Shown: positions 38,001 through 53,000 of the stretch, one piece after another
Position numbering within the stretch: the first letter of the stretch is position 1
How the letters are laid out: the number at the start of each line of letters is the position of its first letter
DNA from: Progne subis subis
Taxonomy: Eukaryota > Chordata > Aves > Passeriformes > Hirundinidae
DNA length: 64,000 nucleotides
Assembly (NCBI GenBank): GCA_022316685.1
Contig: JAKJHU010000023.1
Location: 9,794,096 to 9,858,095, forward strand
Direction of reading: 5' to 3'
Translations under genes and position numbers: made by a program
Notes under the pieces: model-generated
The model's database searches: none
The model's input: only the letters and a program-made list of their open reading frames with translations
Told to the model about the DNA's origin: nothing

Positions 38001-41000
38001 TGGCAGAACTGGTCTCTGTGATAGGTGCCTACAACTGGCACTATAGATTATTGGTTCAAGCATCTTCAGTTCAATGTCCTGAGAATCAGTGGAAGAAAAT
38101 GAAAACTAGTTCTAGTGTCTACAGAGGGAAAGCATTAATGAAGAACAACAGCTGCACTTGGGATTTTACTTTAAAAACAGAACAAACAAACAGCAAAGGA
38201 CAATGGAGACACCAGTACTTTATTTTCCATTGACAGCAAGACTACAAATGTTAATACCTCTATACTTGACTAAGTTTACTGTGCCAGGTGTTGCAGTCCA
38301 TGTAAGTTACTTCTATTCAATGACAGCTTGAAGTATTTTAAAAGGGGAAAAAAGGAAGTTTCTGGGGGTGTCAAGGGTTTTTCTGCTTGTTTGGATTTTT
38401 TTTTTTTTTATTGCCTGCTTATGATTTGTACCCCTTTCTTTTTTAATTAAAAAGTGGCTGGAAAAACACATCTAGCATTTGTGATTGTCACAGAAAATGT
38501 TTAACATTCTTTTGTAATCACAATTCTGCAGTCTATGCCTTTGTCTTGCCATAAAGAAGCTAAAGCTATACAGTGGAGGTTTTTCATTTCAAAATTAGGA
38601 AAAATTTACACAAAAATTCATTCCAAAACTAATTCATTACAGCACTTAAAAAGTTAGCTAAGAAAATACCTAAAAATTAGATATTTTCTTCATTCATCTA
38701 ATAGCAAACTGAAAGTGAAAATAAAAGTTAACATCTAAATCAAATTCTAAACAAGCATCTTAATCTAAAAGGCAGTGAAAAGAAAAAGTGGTATTGATGA
38801 ATTGGTTTCTTTTTTCTAGTTTAGTGATAAAAATAATTGCAAGATATAGCATCTTGGATGACAAAACCTTCTGGGTAGATATGTCATTATAGAGCCCTTT
38901 GCACACAAAATAAATTGAACCCATTCAATTCAAGGTGGAAACTCTTATTGTAGACATTTATACCATCATAAGCCAAAAGTATTAAAGCAAGATTTAACAG
39001 TGAAAACCGTCTTGAAAAAAACATTAGTTTTTCTTGAGCCAATGAAATCAATGTCAAACCACTGCTCACATTACAGATAAGGACAGGCTTAACTTAGTCA
39101 GAAACAGATGGTTTCTCAATAAAAACAAAACACTTCTACAATTCTATGGAATATACACCTATTTGTACAAAGAGCATGCCAATCTTTGGTGAGACCTGAA
39201 GATTCACTAAAAGCTCGTAAAACCAGAAAAACTTTTTGAGCTTTGTAAAAATCCTTCTTAAAAAGTTGTTTATAATTTTTTTTCCTCTAACAGTCTGAAA
39301 AAAGTTTATTTTGAAAACCAACTAGTTCAGGATTTAAGTGTCCAAGGCACATTTTAAAAAGAAAATTAAAGAAAATTATTATTACCTGATATGTAATAAA
39401 GGTCCTTTAAAAGTGGTTAGTGCTTTCTTTGCATTTTTTGGTTTGACCTCTGTTTTGTCAGTTTCCTCTGATTTGGAAATTTGTTCTATAGAATTCATCT
39501 GAGTAAAAATGATAGTTATAATGATTAACTAAAAACCTGGATTACATGTTACAGGATCATGCAGGTATTTCAAAGAATATGATGAGGCTCATTTCAACAG
39601 TTTACATATTACAGACCAAGCTTTATATATATTCATTCCCTGAAGGTGCTTGAAGTCCACTGAATAAAATTATTTACTATAGAAGTTATGTAACACATTA
39701 AGCATGTATGAAACAAAACTTCTGCTTTGTTTTTCCACAAATTTTCCTGTTGCTCAGGTCAGGTTTTGAAAACTCCAGACACAATAAGTTATAGCACCTC
39801 AAACATCTAAGATCATAAAGCACTGGTATTATTCATCCATTGCAATTTAAAATTAAAACAGATGCCCCAATACAATCAGTGTTACCACTGTAACAGAAAA
39901 CACAGTACCAATTCCACACTTCATTGCATTGCAGGGTAGCTAAACACATCTTCATTGCTCTTAGATGAAACTCCGAAGTATTGCAGAACAGAAAAGAAAT
40001 ACTGCTGATTGAATTGGTGCTTTCAAAACTGCAGGTACATCTTAGGTTCTGAGGGCTTTCTTCTATACATTAGGAAAATACATGCAAAACAGGGCAGGTG
40101 CTGGGGGAGTACAGAAAACTGAAAAAATGAGTGACACCATGATTCCAGATCAGCTGGCTGAGGAGTTTGCTTAGCCTCCTTTTGAGTACCACTTTTAACA
40201 CAGAGAAAAGACATGAAGTGAATTCAGTCCATGCAAGTTGGAAGTATGGGAATGAAAGGATTACAAAACTTTATATGAAATAGGCTGTATAAAAAGAACC
40301 CACACAACAAATTTTTTAATAATTATACTAATGGTGTAGAAAAAGGTTAGTATGTAAATACACAGCACTAGTTATATCATAGGCTTTGTTCTACATAAAC
40401 TACCAAAAAAAAGTATTACTATAGAACACAGAAGTGGAAGCACCTACAGGACAGGCACTTACTAACTAAGTTTATCACTAATGATTCCCTTCACTGAAAA
40501 AAAACCTGAGTAGCACCTTGGTTACACTGAATAAAAGTGAAAACAATTATATTCCTTATGGTATTTCAAGAGTAAAATAAGTAAAAAAACCAAAACCTAA
40601 AAGACTTTAAGTAGAAAGCTAAGTCATCCAAGCAAATTAAAAGCCAACAAACACTGAGGCTTATTAAGCACCAAAGCCAACCCACACACTGAGCAGAAAT
40701 TCTCCCTGTTTCTGTATATGAGAATCATAGCTTGCAACATGCGCCCCAAGCTACTGAGTCTAACCAGTGCTTTCTTTAGACCTTAAGGTCAGTGAAACTT
40801 TTTTTTTAAAGCTGTCCAAGTCACAAATAACAGCTGGACTAGTTAGTGAGCTGCACATTTCAAATTATTTTGACCAACCTGGAACTGTAAATGAAAGTGT
40901 ATTCTACTCCATTAAACAGACAGTTTGCAAGTAACATTCCAAAATTAACTATGGTAATAAACTAGTGAATTTCAAAATTTTTCTACTATTTTCAAGAGCA

Positions 41001-44000
41001 ACATCCCCAGTTATTACCACTGCATATTCCTAAATATCACTTCATATGAATTTGTGTAAAACAATGCCTTTATTTGTGGATAAACAACACTGTGGTAAGA
41101 TTATGTTGCAAAATGTGATTGATGGAGTAGGAATACAGTTTCTCCAGAGAATAAATGAAAACATTCACATGTTGAGATTTTATCAATAATTTAAGAAAAC
41201 AAATTAATCCAGTAGTATGTAAATACTTAATATTTTTTCATGTACATACTGATTCAAGCATCAGAGAAAATGAGATCTATTTCAAAATGGTGACCACTAG
41301 ATATCCCAAGAGTAAAAAGAAACCAACTAGAAATACAACTTTTGAAAACAAAATACAGAAACCTTTTTCATTTTACTGCACAATTCACTATATTCCAAGA
41401 GATAGACTAAATACTTGGTGCACATTTTATGCATTCCGAAGCATGAAACTTGTCTTAACTGACCAAGAGTCAAGGGTGAAATTGCAAGTATAATTTTTCA
41501 GTTTTCCTGTGTTCTTTTGCTAAATTAGAAGACAGAAAAACTGTTAAAAAAAAATACAACATAAAGACAAGTAACCAAAATTATATGCCTCTTGTCCCAT
41601 TTTTAAGCATCTAGCTAGTCTTGCCTAAATCTTTATTTAGATACCTTTTTCTGATTAAGGTTTTGTGCTTCATTCAGCTCCCCAGCCTCCTTGGTGTCTG
41701 CATCTATCTCTTCTTTACTTTCATGCTCATCTTCACTTGTAATGGGCCCATTTTCACATAAAGGAGTTTGAAAATCATCATCAACCAATGGAGGATAACT
41801 GTATTTGAAAGAATCCTGAAAGATAAGGAATATATAAAAGGTGAGTTATTTGAGAGGATCAGAAGTGCCTTCTCTAGGGTTTTTTAAATGGAAATACTGT
41901 CATTGTTTCTTGTTTCGCATTACTTTTATGTTTCATTTATCCATTTCAAGTTGCAACCCTATACAGAAAGCTGACACCAAGAGTTACTATTTTATCATCA
42001 ACAGACAAATAAATACAGTCATCTAATGAAGCCAGTAAACCGTAACTTATATTTATATTCACAGCAGAACTGCAGAAGCTGATCTATCAAGGATTGGCAT
42101 TCAGAGTCTTATTGCTGAAGTTCTCTTCTTAGTTCTCATAAATCTTTATGGTTTAAAACTTATGACAGCTATTTTTAAAAATATTTCACAAGTGATGATG
42201 AAGATCAGTTGTTCCTCGTATGCTAGTTTCATAGTGACCCATTTAAAAAAAGGAAATAAACCCCAAAGCCATAAAACAACCCCAAATAATCCCTTAAATT
42301 TAACATATTATGTGGACTTTTAGAATATCCTGCAATACAGACCTCTAGTCTTTGGAATGCCAAATCAATTTAAAGATCATATTTAAGACATCTGAGAAAT
42401 GCAGCAGCAGAATACTTACGTTCTCAATGACTCTACAATAAAAGTAACTTTTCCACTGGAAGATCAGTAAAAAACCAATTTTTGCTAATTAAAAATTCTC
42501 TTAATATCCTCCAAATCATTTTAGTACATGTAATGTTAGAGGCAGGGTTTGAATGGGGTCTCTGTTCCTACTGCATTTTCAAGCAGTTTTAAGCATCAAG
42601 TAAACTGAAGTAGTCTGTCAACTTTTCCAATGGAGGAAAATAACATAGCTTTGACTCCTGTAAGGCAGAATGGAGCAATGCCCCCACTTCACAAATGATG
42701 CCTCCCTCAGCAGAGTTACAAAAAGGTGTTTCAAGAGAACTCTCCATGAGCAAGAACATTTTCTCAAAACAAGGAATAATGTGATGTTAAGAAAGATTAG
42801 AAGGGAAAGTCTTAGATGGACCCATTCAAAGAAAACACAAAAAAGGTAGCATACTTCCTACTTATCTATAATCAAGGCCTAAATCTCGTCTACTCTTCAA
42901 GCTGTAGCAACAAAGACCTCTAAGTGAATGAAACAGGTATTCCCTGGCTCAAACAATATCCTATTAAGGGCCTGAAGGACAAGTTTTAAGTATCAGTCAC
43001 AGACTGAATCACTATTAGAAGAAAAGACTCCAGTCTGCAAGATATATTACAGTAGTCTTACAGAATACTGACACCCCCACTTGACAGAAATATCCAGCTT
43101 CCCCATAACCAAACCAAAAAAGCCTTGTCACTCCCTTCCAGCACAGGATGAAGGGCACATAAAGTGACCTTAATAGAGGGAAATTAACTTTGCTGCACCC
43201 TTTACTTGGCCTTGTAAATCCAGGCTGCTGGATAGCTTTGAGAGCTGAACAGAATCTCATCAGTGGGACAACTCAAAGTCCTACACTTCAGAGTCACAGT
43301 GCCTAAGTCTCAGTGGCATGGGTATATCTACTAACAGGGAAAACCTCAGCCAGGTAGACAAGACAGATTTATTCAATGCCTGATAAATCCATTCTATAGA
43401 CTTATGGCTCTTTTTTATAGTAGATCTAGAGAATTCATGCTGCTATTTTTGGCAGTTTTTGTAGAGGTGTCTTAATCATAGTAGTGGTATTTTCTAAGAT
43501 TACATGTACACAGCGGCCATGAAGTCATATGCAAGCTTAGCCATGTCTTAACTTCAGGCCACTGACCTATATAAACAATATATATATAAACAAATAAATA
43601 TAACATATATATACTATATATATGTATATATATACACACAATATATATATATATAACAATATAACAAAACCTGTGGACTTTCAGTTTAGATACCCAGGCG
43701 AAGAACACAGCAGTTGCACACATTGCTCAATATTAGCACCAGTTGAGAGAATCTTGATCAATTCACCCTTGTTAAATCCATCTTCTGACAAAGACTGGGC
43801 AAAACAACAAATCAAAACCCTACTGTGTGTACATATCTTGCATCAAAGTGTACATGGTATGTACATCAGTCTTGCAAAAAATACTTACTGACAAGACAAC
43901 AAATCTCCCTGCTCAGTCAGAAATGTGTATGCCTTAAGAACTGGACTGTTCCAACAGCTGGAAATGGCAGAATGTGTGATACAATAGATAGGAAAGCCAG

Positions 44001-47000
44001 AAAACACTGAGTTAGTATACATTTATTACTAAATGAAAAATATTACCAAGTGGCTCTTGAGCACCTAATTTTCCAGGCTGGCTAGCATTAGCTTGCTCCT
44101 AGATCTGCCTTGGGCAATTTTAACAAGCTCTCCAAAATAAATCTACTATAAAGAAAACAACCTCTGTGCACTACAGACAAGAACAACTCAAAGCCACATA
44201 TGTGGTATGTAGCATGTATGGATAAGCAATACGGTAATAGCCACAGGCAACAGACTGATGAGGAACTTGAATGGAATTTAGATTAAATTCATATTCCAAA
44301 GTCCTGCAAAACCCCAGTTTCTGTTTGCCATCATTAGTTTTAATGCTTTTGGTACTCTGGAGATACCTTTGCCTGATAGTTGTCTAAAATCAGGCACGTA
44401 ATAGTCCTCCTTTTGCAGCTGGCTGACAGTCAACCAAAGGACTTTAAAGCTATGGAAAGTCTCTGATTCATCTTTTTGAGTGACCCTGAGACAGGCTTAA
44501 AACATGCTTGAAGGTAACTTCACTGAGACATTGAAGCTTGGAGGCTTCCAACAGAGACAAAACAGTTCCCTCAGTTAAGCAAAGTAATCACTGACTCAAA
44601 GTTCAATGTTAAATCTATGGATATTTTGTTACCTCCAGAACTAGTCTATAACACTCCTCAGGAATACAAAGAATGTAAGTCCAGTGAAATCTAGGTAATC
44701 TCCTTGAATTAACTGACAAATGATCAGCTCCACAGTTTACATCTCGGAAGACCTGGCTCTTGGAAGTGGGATCCTAGTAGGGGACAGCAGAGGATTCACA
44801 CATATGCTGTGCTCTTCACTGGCATTATGCTCATTGTGAATATGAAGATCTATAACTAAATGTGTGGAAATCAAATGCGACAGACAGAATTGGAAGGAGG
44901 CAAAAAAAAACCCCAAAAAAATCCCTCACAAACAAAACCAAAAACTTGAGAGAAAAATTGAAGAAATCAATTTGTGCAAGTCAGATACTGCCTGACAATA
45001 CTAATAATGGTGAATTGTACTTCTAGCTAGCTGCCTCAAGAGAAGCCAAGATTAATTACATAAAGAAAAGTTAAATTCTGAAAAAGGGCATTAAGTTGTC
45101 TGTTGTCTGGTCAGTTAAAAACTTCCTGCTATCAGAGATGCAGAGAGCCTGCTTTACTGTATACACTGTAAAAATCTTGGTAAGAAAGATTCAGAGCACA
45201 GTTTTGGAGTCTTGGTATTTGCTAACAATTCTTCCAAATAATAACAGTTCTGACGTTAAAAGCTCAAAACACCCATCAAGTGAAAATCAGTAGTTAGACA
45301 AAGCATGTGCTGGTTCAAAATACAGGGCTCTTAATATGCAGAGATAAAGATATTTTTCTGAAATTGTCAAAACCTCTGGAGTCCTTGTCAGGCAAGTTTA
45401 CTACTATTGTACTACTTTATTTCTCCCATTGCCACTTTTTACCCCAGACGAATGATTTGGATAAGCTGCCTCCATGATTGTGAAACTTGTTAACGCTCTC
45501 AGAAGATGGGCAACATGGAGCCAGCTTGTTCCATAATCACTAACCAGCAATAAGACCTTCTAGGCCCAAGGCAGGATTACAGATAACTCTAAGATTGCAT
45601 GTTCCATCAGATGCTTCAGGAGGATATTTAGCAAAACCACAAGCCCTTCCTTAAAAGACATAATGGACTATAAACTAAGATAGTTTAAAAAGCAGATAGG
45701 GGATACTCAGCTTTAATGAGGAAAAAAACTAGCCCCTCTATTGCAACAATAGAACAAATACCAGAGGAGCCAGGCCCAAAACCACTGTTAAAACAACATT
45801 CAATCCCTTACTGAAGCCACTTCAGACATCACCAGCCCTTCCTTCGATGCCCACTCCTGCAGTGCAGCAATTTCACCTTTCTTCCCTATAAGAAAGTTCT
45901 TATGTGAGACTGGGAGCCAAGCCAGCAATTTTCCATGGAGATAAAGCGTACCTTTTCTTCAAGAGTCACACACAGTTTTTAAAGGCTGCTAATCTCAGCC
46001 AAATGAAAAATCAGGGTAACGTTCTTCTATGTTCCCCAAACAAGTTTCTTATGTTCTGTCCACAATAACACTGCCCTGATTTCATATACAAAGGAACATG
46101 ATCTCCCCTACTATTGCTCAAACACAACCCTCCTTTTCTCTCTGTTGTTGCTGCCATAACGCCAAAAGTACTTCAGAAAAGAAGAGGTGGAAAAAGAATA
46201 ATGAATAGCAACTCCCTTGCAGAGGGCTTATTCTACTACCATAAATGGCCTATTTACGTTTTAAAGCCTTATTCTTCTGTGAGTTTATTTTAAAGATTAT
46301 GCAATACTGATCTACTAGCCTAGTGAAAAGTGAAACCTGTTGTGCAAGATGCTTGTGCTGCTCCACTCTTTAGATGGTGCTAGAATTGGACTCTGGTTCT
46401 GTTAAACTGATGCTGCTTGTAGCACTTTGGAGCTCTACTATACTCTTTGAAAAGAATATTCTATAGTCATGTCTTAAAATGCAGCCCTAGAGTTAACAAA
46501 GGAAAAATATAACTACAATATAACTGTCTTTAGTGAATCATAGCTTTGGAGCAGGACTAGAACTCTCAGAGGACCATGAAACCTACTTTCTGTTCATAGA
46601 ACTCGTTTCACAAACAAACATCATCTCTAATTCATCAGGGAGGAAAAAAAAATACAAGGGACAATGACGCTTAGATAATCTTTCTAGAAGGTCTGAAAAA
46701 CTAATTGGTTTTCAGTGACTTACAAGGGGATGAATGATTCAGACAAAATTGTTCTGTAGTTAAAAATGTACTTAAGAATGCAGATACCAAAGTCTCATGA
46801 TGTTAACCTATATTATATTATTGTGATTTTGAAATTATCACTGGCAAAGCAATTTCAAGAAATCTCCTATACTAGAATTTATATAAGTGTCTCAATCTAT
46901 CACAACATGAACATGAAATTTCATACTTACAGTTCCACCCATGTGAGGCGGCAGATACTCTCCACTGATGTAATCCTGCACGTCACTCTTATTTGTGAAC

Positions 47001-50000
47001 TTTAACATGCTTATTGCATCGGGGCCAAGCCAACCCTTCACAATTTTAAAAGCAGCTTTAAAAAAACCAAACAAAACACCAAGCTAAGCAAAAGGTATAC
47101 ATGAGTTAACAGGAGTGAAGTTCTGTTATTTTGCTTTTGTAGGTTTTTTCCAGTGAATTGGTAGATCTTACACAGCACAAGTTACATCCCTCAAGATATT
47201 GCAGAGCCTGCTCTGAAAGTATTTATCATAATTGAAATTAGCTATGCAAGGAGGAAAAAGGTATTATTTACAGAGAAAATGGAAAGAGTACCTTTGGTTT
47301 AATAATGGACAACTCTTATCTTGGAATTTAGCCCTTGAAGTACTGAGGGTGTAAAACCAATTGTGTTTCCAAATCTGAGTGAGAGAGGTTGGGGAAGATA
47401 TGTATACCCTCTTCCTTGCTGAAATGCTTTGCTGATTTAAAAGATATTTACTTAGCTCTACAAAGCATTTACAAAGATCATTGCTATTTCAGTGATAATG
47501 AAACATTAATATGCAGGAAAATATAAAGTCAACATAAAAATACGTATTCATATGGCAACAATAGAGGAGTAGTGTATTTATCCCGTACATTATAGTTACA
47601 GGTAATTATTGAAGTACCTAGATCAGAATAAATATAACCACATGAGCATCCAGTGTCAGGCATCTATCTTAGACTGTGTATTCTAGTTTTGAGCTGGTTT
47701 TAAGTCACCATCACTGCTAATGATAGGATTCCTGAAAGGATTCTAGTTAGAAGCATTCAAAGAATAGACTACTTATCAAGGTATCCTAACCTTTGAAAAC
47801 AACAGGATTAATACAAATATCAAAAATGTAAAATATGATCCAAAATACAATAATAGAAGGAAAAACAGAAAGTATGCAACCTTGAAACGGATAGATTTAA
47901 AGATGCATGTTTAACAAACTCCATTATTCATCTGTACCTACACAGACTAGAAAATTGCTTCTTATTTTTGCTGCTAAATTTTAAAAGTTATCACAACCCA
48001 AAAAGAAAACAAAAAACTTACCATTCATTATCCATGGCATTTCAAATATTACTATCTTTGCTGAAAAGAAAACAAAAATCTGAATACCAAGTGCTAGGTA
48101 TTTCTCTATTAAGAGCAAGTACAGGAATAACATTCATGTATAAAGTAAATATTCACTTTTACAAACCTACATGTTCACCTCTGTGTAAAAGTATTTTTGT
48201 ACAAACTTATCGCTATTTAGAAACATTAGCTGTTTGCTTGGAAAAGAAGTAATAAAATTCCAAGTTATACATTGTTTATGTACTTCCTGGGATATTACTT
48301 TTCTGACAGATTGTTACTAATAACTCATCTCACAAATATGGCAAAATAAAGCAAGATCTTAACCTGACCTAAAAAAGCAGCTACTGAACAGAAGAAAGTT
48401 TAACAAGTATATTCAGCACCCCCTACTTTCACAAAAAAAACCCCAAATAACTCTAAGTCTTTGTGTATCTATTTTTCCAAATATTCTTTATTTAGCCATA
48501 GAAGTTTGAAAATACTTAAGTGTCCCAATTTTTTTTTCCTCTTGAATGTCAAAGTGTAAAAACAATGTTGCACTTGCCTTTAAGTTTGATATTTGATCAA
48601 AGCTCGGAACTTTGATCAGTTAGCCAAAATCTAATATTCAGAGTTTAAGAAGTTGCTGTATGGAAATTCAACATTCACAGACATTTTCACCTAAAATTTA
48701 CAACATATTTAAGATGAGCTAGCATAAACTATGAGGTACTTGCCTATGCATAAAAGACTCAGCAGGTAAGTATGCAAGGATTTCTAAGTGTTCACACAAA
48801 AATGCCTTTTCAGAATAAGTAATTTTCAGAATAAACCATTTTCAGAATAAACAATTGCTCCCCAAAACTTTTTAGAGCCATTCATTCTTTGACCCCTGAA
48901 GACTCCTAAAGGATACAAACTGTACTGAAAGTCTGTAAAGCTTCTACCCAAGTAACAAGAAGCAAAGTGAAACAGGTCAATTCCTTTCTATTATACGCTT
49001 ATAATACTTCTTACTATGTATAAACATAGTAAGAACTGCTACTTAGTAATAGTAATAAATATTATTACTTCACAAAAAGACAGCTGATTTTTGATGAAAC
49101 TAAAGTTTAGTCACAAAACAAAGTTGTACTCATTTAAGGACGTCAATATCCTAACTCTGTAACATCAACATGTTTCATTAAGCTACCTCAAAAAACACAT
49201 GAAAAAAATCCCTTTATCTTCCCCATCTTCTATCACATTACGAAATGCTCTTGTTACACAAGTCTACAATGCTTAATATTTAATACATAATACTTACTGA
49301 GGAAGTTCGGGTAATAATCTGTAAAACAGTTGACAATAAACCGGACAAAATCCAAGTCCTAAATAATGAAAAAAATCACAGCATAAATGCAAAGCAAGCC
49401 AAAACATTAAAAATATAGGCTTAGTTAAGGCATTTAATGAAAAGCACAAGATAGATATATTGTAGTTACCTATGTTCAAATTCTACAAATATCCTCAAAA
49501 CACAATGCAAGGCTTTTTCCTCCATCAAACTGCCACAGGATTGTGGTCACACTTCCCCTTATAATCTAAGAAAGAAGTCAACAGACCTCTGATCAGTGCA
49601 AGAACTAAGATATCTAAACTACTGCAGAGTACCAACAGGACTTAAGATGTGCAGGAAAGATACAGGAAAAATAAACCCTTAGCACTGGAGAAGCTTGACA
49701 GATGGAAGAATACTCAATATACTGAAATTTCCCTTCAATAATTATCCTACATACTGTTCAATATACTACTGCACTCAGTGTTGTATTTCCAAATTAAAAA
49801 AAACAAAAAAAAATTGGTTTTCCTTTTGAAGAGAATTGTTGGTTTTAATATTAATTGGTGGCATTCAGAGAAACAGTGGGCAGAGACAGCACTCAAAAGA
49901 GCTGCTTCTATGTCACCCATTTTCAGGATGCCTCTATTCAATGAGCAAATGTGCAGAAATAGTACAGTCAGTCTCCTTTGCAAAATCCAGGTATAATGGA

Positions 50001-53000
50001 TCTGGCTAAGCAGTAAAGGGCAAGGAAGGCTTTTTATGAAACAGGCATAGAAATAAAGTACAAGATACACAGTAAGGTACTCAGGTGGGAAGCCTGCCAT
50101 GAGTACTTTCCCTAGGCCTTTTATCAGAAGTGACCACTACTTCTACTTTCAGAAATAGACAGTGTTTCTGGCTGATGATCCAAAGCCTGTCAAAGCAATA
50201 AGAATGGGGAAGGGGCTCCTAGAGTGCTATAAACACACTACCAAAACATTTGTGGACAGAGTGAAAACAGTTCCCAAAAAACAACATTGTGTAAGAGGAC
50301 CACCCATAACCTGAAAGCTTTTTAAGTGGCTTCAGCAACTAGAAACTAACTGAAAGCTTCGACATCTTTACAGGCAGAAGGTGGCCTCTAATAGAGGCGT
50401 TTATCTCAACTGTTTGTCGCCTGTACCAAATGCAGTATCTTTCATTTAACAGTACAAACACAGTGATAGATTAGAATTATTAGAATCTCCATTAATCAAG
50501 ATGCTGCTCTCTATTCTGCTGCCTATTCAAAAGCAGCACTATCAGATAGCAGGAGAGATCCATTATTTTGATGAAAGTCTGGAATTAGAAGGGCAAATTT
50601 TACAGACCATTCAATAACTGCATCTAATCTAGTTACCTTGAACTAGTGCAAAAAGCCATGATCTATCAGAATTCTCTCCTGCATACCAGTGATAAAAGTG
50701 ATATAGTAGATGTCCATAGCAACAGAACAAGCAAATGAGGCATACTCTGGAAAAGAACTCAGAGATCCAAGTTTTTTTTCTTTTCGGATAGATTTATCAA
50801 TTACTCCACAGGGCTACAAACAACCATTAAAAAAATATTCCTGTTCTGTGATAAACATCCTAACTACAAAGCAAGACTGTACAATAGAACAGCTACAGAC
50901 AGCATTTGCTGAGATTTTGTCTCTGGGAGTCTCAAGGATAAAGTGAAAAAAAGCTGCTTCAGGATATAATCCATAAAACACAAATCAAATTAGTCTTTCA
51001 CACCAGGGAAATTATTACAATCCTTTACTCCTGTTATATAAAACTGTGGGTCCAGTATTACCTTTAGTAGCATGAACAGACAGCTCTCACTGTACAGGTA
51101 AGAGCACCATCCTTACAAAACAGAATCATACTGTGCTTATTTGTCAAATTACCTGCTCATAAGCTGGTGGCCCTGTACTGCAGAGCTGCAAGGTCCAAGG
51201 CAACATTAATAATCTTGCCTATGTTAGATATAAACAAGTTTTTGGGGTTGGGTTTGGAGGTCGGATTTTTTTGCATACATTAATTTTTGCCATATTACCA
51301 CCAGACAAAAAAGCACAAAGATATAAGTTTCAGCCCTTGCTGTAATAACAGGACTGCATGGCACTAGGTAAGCAAAATGTGATTATTCCATAGAAGCACA
51401 TTTTATTTTTTAACCTATAGACAACCTGTGAGATTTTTAGTTATTAGATTAAATCAATAAATATATACTGATCAGCAAGATCTCAACCTTGCAATCTAAA
51501 CGAGCTCGGCCACCAAAGTAAAAGCAAGTTTTCAGCATGTTGCAGAAGACAAAGTTTAATATGTAACAAAAGATTTTGGAAACTGCTCATGTCATGGGAA
51601 AAAGCTTTACCATATCACTGATCTCAATGACTGTTAAGTTATTTATGTGTCAAGGACTGTACAGTGACACCCTTTTTTGAGAACACAGGTTAAATAATTC
51701 CAAAAGCAATCAAGAGAAGACAGTAAAAATACTTACTATGTGACTGATTCCAGTTTCAGCCATGTCAAATACCACTGTCAAGGGTTTTCCATGATCTCTC
51801 TTGGCATAATGTTCTAACCAAAAAGCGACCAGTTTCTTCTTGTCAAGTTGCTGTTTATGATCTCTTGTATGATGTTTCACTTTGAACCAAACTTAGAAAA
51901 AAAACCACAACTTGGATCATTGTTTTTTGCTTTTGTCTAACAGAAAACATCATGAAAATAACTATAGAGGATGCACTGAAATATATTGCAACCTCTGAGT
52001 TTGTATTTTACATTTGTCCTGATTTTGTGACCACTGAACAGCCAGAAAAACATCTGCACACCTTTTCACAACCCACTTTTCTAATTCACATTTTTTTATT
52101 GTAACTTTTTAAAAATTGAAAATCCAAAGAACTACACCCCAGAAGAAACACGGAAGTGGAAAGCCACTTTGTGTATTTAAGGGCTACTCACATAGATTAG
52201 CATTTCATAATTTAAAATTAAATCACATGGTCTTCAGACAATACTATGTACAGAACATATTCCAAGTATTGCTGGAAAATTGTTTCCTTTTCTGCTTAGG
52301 TTTCTTACAGCATTGCAGTTGATGTATTTTGAAAAACTATTTATACACACATTAAGAATTATCTAAAAAGCAACAGATCTTTCTAAAATAAAAAGAAAAA
52401 TTCCAGGTGGTGAGCAACATTGTATAAATGAAAGCCTAATACATATTCTTCTGCAATTAAAAAAAAAGTCATATAGAGACTTATTTTGCCACCAAAAAAA
52501 AAAAAAAAAACCCCAAAAAACCACAACACAAAAAAACCAACAAACAAAGAAAAACACCAACAAAAACCCACAGGCATAATTTAAATTAGAGGACTTCATG
52601 AAAATGTCTGAAACCAAGTTACTGATTATACAGTAAGTGAGGAAAGAAATATTCAGGGCAGTAATGTGAAAAGTAGCTTTCATTTTTACAATCCTTCACA
52701 GTATCAAAGTTAGACAAGCCTGAACATAACTTCAGATATGCCGAATATTCTTCTCGCTGAAACTTGGAAAGCTAGTAGTAAAAACCAGATTTCTACTCCA
52801 TGTCTTTTGCTTTCAATTGCAAAACTAAAGTAAAAAGTGATTTGTTTAATATAAAGAAACAAATTATTTTAAATATAGCATGTTAGGTAGACCATGTATT
52901 TCAAGGTTAAGAGAAGCTCCTAGTAAAACCCAGAACATACATTAAAGTACTTCTATTCCTGTTTAAGACCAGTGATCACATCACCAAGCCTGTCTGAGAG